Assembly (NCBI GenBank): GCA_030062745.1
Contig: CP099842.1
Coordinates: forward strand, 26,011,822-26,075,821
Origin: Capitulum mitella
Lineage: Eukaryota > Arthropoda > Thecostraca > Pollicipedomorpha > Pollicipedidae
Length of the DNA stretch: 64,000 nt
Direction: 5' to 3'
This document shows, piece by piece, positions 56,232-64,000 of this stretch (positions within the stretch are counted from its first letter, which is position 1; the number at the start of each line of letters is the position of its first letter). The notes beneath the pieces are model-generated. The model was not told the origin of the DNA and did no database searches. It saw only the letters and a program-made list of their open reading frames with translations. The position numbers and the translations under genes were made by a program.

Positions 56232-58654
56232 CAGGGATGCACCGGATATTCGGTATTCGGCTCGGCCGCATATCTGACCGTACACTAGGGATCATCCGGT
56301 ATCCGGTATCCAGCCGGATATTTCCGTGATCCGGCTGGATATTGCCGGATATTTTACCTCCCAGAGTACGAGCAAGACGTTGTCCTTGTCTGTCTAAAAG
56401 TCGTTCATGTCTGTCCACAAAACCGTCTCAGGAAAATGTGCCTCGTTTCCTAGATTGTGGATGTAACTGGCAGTTCCAAGGTCCGTCTTGAACACCACTT
56501 TTCCTTCTTAGTCTGGAAGGGTTGAGACATATTTTGCAAGAGTGGGACTGATGCTCAAAACTGTAAAACAATAGCCAGCATGTCCTCAGCAGCCCATTTT
56601 TCGGCTTACTATCTTCCTATTTTTCAAACATTTATCCTTCTGTAGTCCTCGGATACCAATGCATTAACCCGGCACCGCCTGGCGTGTTTTTTACCAGCGA
56701 GCCGTCTAGGGTTTTAAAAAAGGGCACCCGTTTTATCTCCGGATCTAAAGGTCGGATCTGAAGGGGTCTACCACCAATAGATAGTCCTGAGACTTGCAGT
56801 TCAGAAAACTAATGTTAACCCTGGTCACACGACTTATGACCTCTCAGGTCACGCAAAACGCATGACACGACGTCGGAAAAACTTAAACCCGTTCGTACAT
56901 CATATCATCGGTGATACTGATCTTAAAGCCATCAATTGGATATCAAACAAAAGACCACGATCTCCTACATCAGAAACGTGCAAAAATGTAATTAAAATGT
57001 CGGGTCAAGACCAACCTAGGTCACGTGAAATACTGATCCTACTTTACATGCCGAAGATCGATATTAACTCGCAGCTGTTTTAATACACGTGACAAAACGA
57101 ACGGAAATGAAACCTTCTGATGACCAGTTTTGCATTCCTGCTTTTTACGCCGTCAGGGTCATTATAGACCAGTTCAGATAAGGTTGCATTTCTCTTCCTG
57201 ACAAAGAGCAATAATTACTGCCTGGAATTCTTAGTTGCGTAAGTACGGAACTGAAATGACATTACATGATAATTAAATCTCCTCCGTCTGCATCGGGTCT
57301 AGGTTAAGCCAGGTCAGGACAGAAAGTCATTTTTTATTTTTCTGACTAGGAACAATAATTACTCTCGGGTGCTACTAAATGATCTTCCGCAGTCATTGTT
57401 TTATTTCATTCGTTTTGACATCAGCCTGTGGCGTGACCTGACATGACCTCACGTTGTATGTGGTGCACCTTGCTAAGAGGCGCACATAGATTTGTTTGTC
57501 TGGCTTGAACGCTGGGGAAGGTCAGCGGCAACCACTTCTGTCACCCATAATGCAAATCAATCCAATTGTCATCATGCATGTGACAGAGCATGACCTGTTT
57601 TGTTGACGTGTCACGGTTGTACATCCTTTTGGGGACCGTGGTCTATGTACATCCAAATCATCCATGCATTATATTCGCGAATATTATCAAAAAACCGAAG
57701 CATGTTTGCGCCACGATCCAAAGAGCCAAAAACATGCATGCAAGAGTTCGTTCATGACGTCACATCCCCATGACCTGAACTAGCATGGAAATGATTTTGA
57801 TGTCAAGATATACCGAATTGATTGATAAACAGGTACTGAATGTTTGGATGCGCTGGCCTTAAAAGTTCAGAAGTTATTTACGAAAAACCGACGGGGATGT
57901 TTGGCACCCCCAGGCGGTGCCGGGTTAAGGGACAGTATACTTCAAGAGACATACCTAAGTATATGTAAAGAATGCTTATCAAGGCAGGTATTCTAGTTCC
58001 GACAAGGCGCTATAATGGCATTCTAAGTATTCTAGAGCCTTTGCCCATGGGTGTAGTCTCTGCGGGGGCCGCGGGGGCATGTCTCACATAGTTTTTTACA
58101 AGTGGTGATTTGTCCCCCTTTCTTTTAAGGTATCAAGTAGGTTTCTCCCATTGGTGACACAATTTCTTGGACTTTGGAAATATAGAAAAAAGGAATTTCA
58201 ACTGTATGTTATCATGCAACGACTGCAAAAAGTGATTTTTAAACCCCCCCTCAGCCTATTCCTAGAGGATTGCAGCCAGCTTGTCCCCCCCACCAGTTTC
58301 TGAACTGTTGTAACACCATTGCCTTTGCATGCAGTGAGAGATGATGAGCTGCGCTATGGCTGTTGTGTTCTTGACCGATTTAATAATTTTATACAAGGAA
58401 ACCTATGGAAACCTAACCGTAAGAGTAGGCACTAGGGTGAATGATTCACACTGTTAACATTTTACTTAATATTCTCTCAATTTTTAGGTCTTTCCTTTTT
58501 CAGTTTTTTAGTCTTTGTTGTTAACTTTGTTTCAGTAAAAATAGTAAATGGAATACGTAAGCATAATTTCGGCATCCCGCCGGATATCCGTCACCCCAAC
58601 CCGGCATATCCGGTATCCGGCAGGATCGTAAAAATCCGATCCAGTGCATCCCTA
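56232..58654. mobile_element. hAT-like non-autonomous element carrying a second transposon
   Basis: A perfect 8-bp target duplication, GTTTCAGG, lies at 56224-56231 and 58655-58662. The termini are inverted: CAGGGATGCACCGGAT at the left, and TAGGGATGCACTGGAT when the right end is reverse-complemented. Eight-bp duplications and CAGGG termini are typical of hAT transposons. Subterminal regions are crowded with CCGGATAT and CCGGTATCCGG words. The total is 2423 bp, but 1265 bp of this is an inserted TTAA-flanked element, leaving about 1.16 kb. There is no transposase. It interrupts the 21-bp minisatellite, and the duplicated GTTTCAGG is part of a repeat unit. Confidence 0.82.
56664..57928 (+). 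mobile_element. TTAA-flanked element, family 1 copy 4, best preserved
   Basis: Intact TTAA at both ends (56664-56667 and 57925-57928) and matching inverted termini CCCGGCACCGCCTGG. At 1265 bp it is the best reference copy in the window. The only open frame is a 73-codon one without similarity to a transposase. It sits inside the hAT-like element. Confidence 0.82.
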
Positions 58655-58662
58655 GTTTCAGG

Positions 58663-60300
58663 GGGCCCTCTGGTCATCTCAGAGCCCCTGTTGCTAGAGA
58701 CTTCCAGTTAGCAGTCTCAAAAGTCCCTCTCCTAGCAGTCTCAGTGAACCACCTGTGGTCCTGGATACCCTTCTTATCGTCCTCTGGGAAACATTTTTGC
58801 CATCTCAGGGGCCCTCTTGCAGGTACAAAAGGCCTTTTGGCAATTTCAGGGCCCCTGTGCAGTGTCGGAAACCCTCTGAAGGCCTCCGGTGGTCCCCATG
58901 GCTGCATCAAAAGTCTTCCTCTTTTATATGAGGCATACCTGACAGTCTTTTAGGGCCCCTCTAACCGTAACAAGGGACTTTTGTTGGCCCTTCAGGGGCC
59001 TCACTGGTAGTCTCAGGGACCTTGCCCGTACGAAAAGCCCGCTTACCACGTTCGGGGACCCGCTGGCCGGCCAGTGCCCCCATAAAACCCAAATACCGTC
59101 TCAGAGACCCTTTTATCGTCTTTGCCTCGCAGGGACCCTGCGACGTTTTTGGCGGTCTCAGGGGTCATCTGTGGTGTACGGGCCCATCTTGCCGTCTCAG
59201 AAGCCACCTGAATTTCCCGGGGGTCCCCGACAGCATCAATAACCCCTCAAGGTTTCAAACGGCCCGGTGTAGCCCATTTGTAGCTCCTCTCGAAGTTGAG
59301 GAGGTCACCGACGAATCCCCGTTCAGGGGACCCCTCTGGCTTGCCAGGGTCTCCTTATGCCGTGCTAGGCACCCTCTTAAGTTCTTTCCGTCTCAGGTGC
59401 CTCCCTGGCAATTTTAGCGGTCTCATGGACCCTTTGACGTGTTGGAGCCCCTTGTGGTCCCACGAGCCTTTGAAGAGTTTCAAGGGCCCTTCTTTCCATC
59501 TTTTCCATCTTAGGGGCCATCTTGCCGTGTCAGGGTCTCATTAACCCTCCCGGAGGCCCTCCAACTACATCAAGAATCTTCAGCTTTTCACTCACAGGGG
59601 CCCCGTAGGGACTCGTTCCTCATCTTGGCCGTCTCAGGGGAACTATGGGCCATCTGGAGGTCTCAAGGACACTCTGTCGTGTTGGGGTCCTGTTGTGGTC
59701 TCAGGGGCCCTTCGGGAGCTCCAGGGGCCCTCTATGCGTCTCAGAGGTCATCTAAACCTCCAGGAGGCCTTTCTGACTGCATCAAGAGCCCGTCAGGTTC
59801 TTATACAGATTCCATGAAGCTCATACGGGGCCTCTTCGGGCCTCCTTTGAAGTCTGAGAGGGTCTCCTCCTCAGGCCTCGGGGGAGAGGGCGATCGCCCC
59901 AGTTGCTCCCCATTTTGGATTCGCGCCTAGCCCTCGGAATCAGTGGGGCCCCATATAGTTAAGATTACTGTCGGTTTGTAACGGGGCTCCGCTGAAGTGT
60001 AAAGAGGGCCCATGGTCGCCTGTAAAGATTTTGCTGCCGTGCCTCTTACAGGTTGGCAGGAACATCTTTACAGGAAAGCAGGGGCCCCTGTTGGCCAGGG
60101 GTGGCCACTGCTTGTCTGTAGAGGGCACCCTTTCCGCCTATCCCTATCCGCCTGTTCGCCTCTGGAGGCAGGGTTAGGGGCCTTCTTCCAGACCGAAAGA
60201 ACGTCCCTTCAGAGACTGACAGAGGCCCTTTATGGGCCGACAGGGGGCCCTCCCCAGACAAGCAGTGAACCCCCCTTACAAGCTAGCAGTGGCCCCTAAA
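58663..60300. repeat. Degenerate 21-bp minisatellite, right block
   Basis: Continuation of the array at 55.9 kb. TCTCAGGGGCCCT-type cores recur at about 21-bp steps (for example CGTCTCAGGGGAACTATGGGC, CGTGTTGGGGTCCTGTTGTGG, TCTCAGGGGCCCTTCGGGAGC), grading into GGCCCC-rich sequence without clear register after about 59.9 kb. Frames such as 59022-59417 and 59625-59930 are by-products. Confidence 0.75.
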
Positions 60301-60820
60301 CTCTCATTCAGACCACGGGCCTCTCTTCATAGCACGCAAAACCTTAATATATATTCGGAGTACGTTTTCTTTAGGTTTGTAAGCCTTCTTTAATGTTTAG
60401 AATATTCTTATTTTGCTTTAATTGTCTGTTTCGAACAGCATAAGACTTCCTGCGGGCGCTTCACGCTATCCAAAGAACTGGGACCTTCGGCCTCAGGGGG
60501 GCCGGCTCGGCTGCCAGGGGCCCCACTTTTCCTCCAGGGGAGCCATGGACCCTTTGGCCCCCCTTTGATTATGTCATTGACCGTGTCTGGCTATTCCTGC
60601 ATGGTAAAGGTAAATATTAAACGGGAGTACGACTTTTAAATCAATGAAAGAGGAAATCAAGACCTCTGGTTAGTTCTTCCTAACCATTCCCGTACACAGC
60701 TTTTTAGATGTATCGAAAATTTAGGGAAATTGTTACTCGCGGAATCTCATTTAAGTTCCACTTTTGCTTCACAGTACATCATGTGCTGTTGCTCACAAAG
60801 CTCTTCGACCAATAGTCCTG
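60300..60820. other. Non-coding stretch
   Basis: Flank between the minisatellite and the promoter region at 60.9 kb, with no gene visible. Confidence 0.4.
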
Positions 60821-60849
60821 GAAATTACAATTTAGCTACGGCAAGCTTT

Positions 60850-61069
60850 TGAGATTTGCGGTGAGTTCGGCACCAACGCGTCGTTGTTGCATTTGGTTTG
60901 TGTCCTTCCGGCTGAGACGCGTGCATAGCGCTGACTCGCCATATGCGATTCTTGTGCAGTGTGTAGTTCGTGCGGACACCGTTTGTGGGTTGTTACGGTT
61001 CCCATAGTTGTCCGTACAGCATCTGTATTTCCTCGTGTTTTGGCCTCAAGTTGCTGAATATTGTCTGAG
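60850..61069 (+). promoter_or_regulatory. Promoter and 5' UTR region of the 61.07-kb gene
   Basis: This CpG-containing block lies just ahead of the start codon at 61070 and contrasts with the nearly CpG-free sequence after it. No TATA box was found. The exact start site is not determined. Confidence 0.35.
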
Positions 61070-61135
61070 ATGGCTGTTGGTACTGCAGAACCCAACCAGC
61101 TTTTAGCATTTATCAAGATTGAACTGACTGATCAG
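61070..61135 (+). CDS. First coding exon of an unidentified gene running off the right edge
   Basis: ATG in a good context (GAGATGG) opens 22 codons, starting MAVGTAEPNQLLAF and ending IELTDQ, before a donor (CAG|GTTGGT) in phase 0. The frame is below usual length cut-offs. Three things support it: the block just upstream looks like a promoter, the sequence is smooth and protein-like, and the next 2.9 kb is CpG-depleted, T-rich intron-like DNA just like the first intron of the SR gene. I do not recognise the protein. Downstream exons were not found up to position 64000, so they probably lie beyond the window. Confidence 0.45.
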
Positions 61136-61484
61136 GTTGGTTTTCAGAACTAAAATTGTGTGGATGCATCATTTCTTCAACATTTTAATGTTAATGTGTG
61201 CTAAGTTGAAATGGATGTCATATTAAAACTCCAAGGTTAAACTGTACTTACTGGTTGGGGTTTAAAAAATCACAATGAATCAATCTTTGTGGCAGATCAT
61301 GGTACTAGGTACAAGGAAAGCATTTATTATTGTAATAATCAGTTATCTCTGTGGTTGCCATGTACACCTGTGTTTTTATGTGTTGTATGTGCTCCGAAAT
61401 GTGGCATTTATTGATGCATGGAACTTATTGAAAAATGGCTATGGAGGAATTTTCTCCAAAACCTTTCCACCAGGGAAAAGTTTT

Positions 61485-62077
61485 GGTAATCCTTACCGAT
61501 CGCACACCATGCGCAGAGTCGAGGGTAAGGTTAACGCGCGAGTGTAGTTTCCGATTTCGCCACCAGGGTGATATTCGTTCTTTTTCTCGCCGCTAGGAAG
61601 AGTACGTAAAAATACTGACATTCGCTAGGATGGTTCCGCTCAAGAACCGATGGTATGATAACCAATAGTTCCATTCGGCTGATTCGAACGCCAGTTGATA
61701 GCGCCGAACGTTTCGTTTCTGTGACTTACACACTTTTACTTTTGACCCGCTGATGACGTCACAGGTGAGGTCAATCACGAAAAAAGGACCACTTTCTCCA
61801 GAATTGCCGAACCACGATGGAAAGCAGATGAATTCGTTCAGACCTAACCTAACCTAACCTAACCTAACCTAACGAATATTACCTTGGTGGCGAAATCGGA
61901 AACTACACTCGCGCGTTCTTGAGCGGAACCATCCTAGCGAATGTCAGTATTTTTACGTACTCTTCCTAGCGGCGAGAAAAAGAACGAATATCACCCTGGT
62001 GGCGAAATCGGAAACTACACTCGCGCGTTAACCTTACCCTCGACTCTGCGCATGGTGTGCGATCGGTAAGGATTACC
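61485..62077. mobile_element. Foldback transposon with 162-bp inverted arms
   Basis: The arms 61485-61646 and 61916-62077 are inverted copies that I read as identical over 162 bp, starting GGTAATCCTTACCGATC. An 8-bp direct repeat, AAAGTTTT, abuts both outer ends (61477-61484 and 62078-62085) and is the likely target duplication. The 269-bp centre holds six CCTAA units and, next to the right arm, an extra 43-bp copy (61873-61915) of an internal arm segment (61985-62027). No transposase is encoded. CpG density is far higher than in the surrounding intron. Confidence 0.82.
61843..61872 (-). repeat. Interstitial arthropod-type telomere repeat (TTAGG)6
   Basis: Six perfect CCTAA units, TTAGG on the minus strand, inside the centre of the foldback element. 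A CCTAG/CCTAA-type degenerate stretch recurs at 62.28-62.33 kb. Confidence 0.9.
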
Positions 62078-62115
62078 AAAGTTTTTGCTACCAACAGAAC
62101 CATCTTGTCCTCGGA

Positions 62116-64000
62116 ACAATTTTACATATTGTGTGAGCATGCCCAATTTGCAAACTGTCCACCAAAATATCAGCTGTGATGAAGTCTAGCTTGTGCTCAA
62201 TACTCTACCTTGCACATCAACAGAAGATAATACTTATTGCATTTCTTCTGAAGTTTTAGGCAATATACTTTGTGTTATCTAACCTGACCTAGCCTAGCCT
62301 AGCCTAGCCTAACCAAACCCAACTTAACATGGCCTGAAATGCCTAACATAATCCTATCTATCTTTGCTTATGTGACTGACTTTCAATCCCACTGTTTTAA
62401 TTACTACTTTTATATTTTGTTATTTTTGTAACTTCTCATGGTACTTTTCCATTTCTCCAAAAAAATACATTGGAATGGCCAGGATGAATGAAATTGTGTT
62501 ATTGAAGCTAGTAGGAACATGTGCTGGAAAGGAGATGAAAGGTATGTGGAGTTTATTGTGAATTGAAATTGCAACTGGCAATGAATAATGTGGCAAGATT
62601 AACTTCCATTACTGACAGCTTGATTAGGTTTTGGCTAACTGCACTGCTTGGCTGGAAAATGTATGCATGACATTTTATAATACTGTGACCAGATTTGCAA
62701 TTTTGGGTAGAAAATGACACCTAAGCTTGAAAATAGATACATCCAACTGTGGAAATATTACATCTGAACAACATTGTGGCAGCAAATTGCATGCACCCAA
62801 ATTCTTTGTATTACAGCTTTGTGATGCAGGATTCATGCATAATGCATGAATCATGCATGAATTCATGTATAATGCACCATTCCCTCTGGGATTTTGACAT
62901 CCTTCAGCACTTTTTGCATCTGTATGCATAATCAGTAATAAATTTTGAAACATTGCAGCTGTTGATGACCTTTATTTTTGCTGTTGTGATTAGAAATCTT
63001 CTGATTTTTTTCTACATCTTGACATTCATTGCAAAATGAATTTAGCCATGCTGTTTTATATATTTATCTTGAGGCCAAGAGTAATGAAAATCAAGTTGGT
63101 AGTGCATTGCCATTAGGCAAAAGCAATCTGCCAGTGATATTGAAAGCTTTGGTGCAGGGTTGGAAATTTGGTTTTGGTTCCTGGTGTTGAAGTCAGAATC
63201 TTTGTTTTGAAGCACAACATTTTGCAGAGTAATACCAATTCAGGCTGGCACTCTTGATGTCAGTCAGGTATAACATCACACCTGCTTCTGTACTGAATGA
63301 AGACATTAATTGTGTAAATTTGTTTTCAGAGTTAAAAAACTGGTTATCATGGTTAGAACATAGCTTTTTGATTGAGGCACAAGAGTAAATTTCTGGAGTA
63401 TGAATTGTTTCTTTGGGGGAACATATTTCATGGTGTTCTTCAACACCAAAAAAAACAACACGTTTTCCAACCATGATCTGGTTACATCATCAAGTCTGCA
63501 AACCATGTTGCAGGGATCAGTGACATGCTGGAGTAGAATTCATGAATCTAATTGTCCCCATAAAGTAGTTTCTTGCCATACTTAGGCCATTATATTTTGT
63601 GATCCATTTAAGATGGATTAACCTTTGCCACTGTAGTTTCAGTCTTAAGAAGGAAACATGATGCATTTGAGATAAATGGGACACTGTTTCTGTTTGTTGG
63701 ACAGTGTTTATTTTAAAAAAAATATTATGTTTGTGTGTGTCTCTGTCCAACCCAAGATACCCTGAGTTACCCCAATTTCAGTAGTTTGCTCCAATGTTCT
63801 TTTAGCTTCCCCAAAACTGGTCTCTAGCTAGGCTTGTAACCAGTTCAGAATCAAATCAGAATCATTTCTGATTCACTGACTGCTCTTGTGAATCAGAATG
63901 TGGTTTGATACCATTTTTGATTGTTATGAATTGGAATCAGAATCAGAGTCACTTTGGTTCAGGGGTCAGAACCAGACTTATTGGCAGAGTCATTTGGAAT
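62116..64000 (+). other. CpG-free intron-like sequence to the window edge
   Basis: T-rich sequence with many TG and CA dinucleotides. I find no CpG between about 62,116 and 63,459. No exon was identified, and it is read as intron 1 of the gene starting at 61070. Confidence 0.45.

Noticed and set aside
59022-59930. 100-130 codon frames near 59 kb
   Set aside because: They fall in the 21-bp minisatellite, whose period keeps frames open.
1-64000. Bacterial, phage or CRISPR content
   Set aside because: No ribosome-binding-site-led gene clusters or regularly spaced repeats with unique spacers; the genes are spliced animal genes.

Overview
This is animal nuclear DNA, not a prokaryotic replicon. 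Coding sequence is split by GT-AG introns. One intron appears to use a GC donor. Genes are sparse, and the space between them is filled by transposon remnants, minisatellites and microsatellites. Six copies of TTAGG (read on the minus strand) sit inside one element, which is the usual arthropod telomere motif. A 7-transmembrane gustatory-type receptor and GC-rich, often intronless coding regions also point to an arthropod. I favour a crustacean, possibly a barnacle, but the sequence does not settle the species. I found no tRNA, rRNA or CRISPR array.

Layout. 1-12 kb: no secure gene; a short TTAA-flanked element (3.6-4.5 kb), two CpG-rich islands (5.0-6.1 and 9.65-10.1 kb), a second TTAA-flanked element (6.6-7.8 kb) and a 250-bp snap-back repeat (7.9-8.2 kb). 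12-13.2 kb: a 33-bp minisatellite followed by an intronless gene for a small single-pass membrane protein. 13-25 kb: mostly non-coding, with two tandem TTAA-flanked elements that share one TTAA (20.8-23.3 kb). 25.4 kb: a likely 3'-terminal exon on the minus strand. 29.1-31.3 kb: an intronless gene for a surface protein with EGF, sushi and MAM domains. 33.2-40.9 kb: a housekeeping SR splicing-factor gene (SRSF3/Rbp1 type). 42.1-50.8 kb, minus strand: a complete nine-exon alpha-L-fucosidase whose 3.5-kb first intron contains a two-exon SGNH/PC-esterase-like gene on the plus strand. 53.5-54.8 kb, minus strand: an intronless gustatory-type receptor. 55.9-60.3 kb: a 21-bp minisatellite invaded by a hAT-like element, itself invaded by a TTAA-flanked element. 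61.07 kb onward: the first coding exon of an unidentified gene that runs off the right edge, with a foldback transposon in its first intron.

The genes do not form an operon or an obvious pathway. The fucosidase (lysosomal or secreted glycan breakdown) and the membrane-anchored esterase-like protein nested in it could both act on glycans, but that link rests on position and family only. The most notable global signal is CpG loss confined to the 5' gene bodies of the SR gene and of the gene starting at 61.07 kb. It fits germline gene-body methylation, and the CpG-rich foldback element inside the second domain looks like a late arrival.
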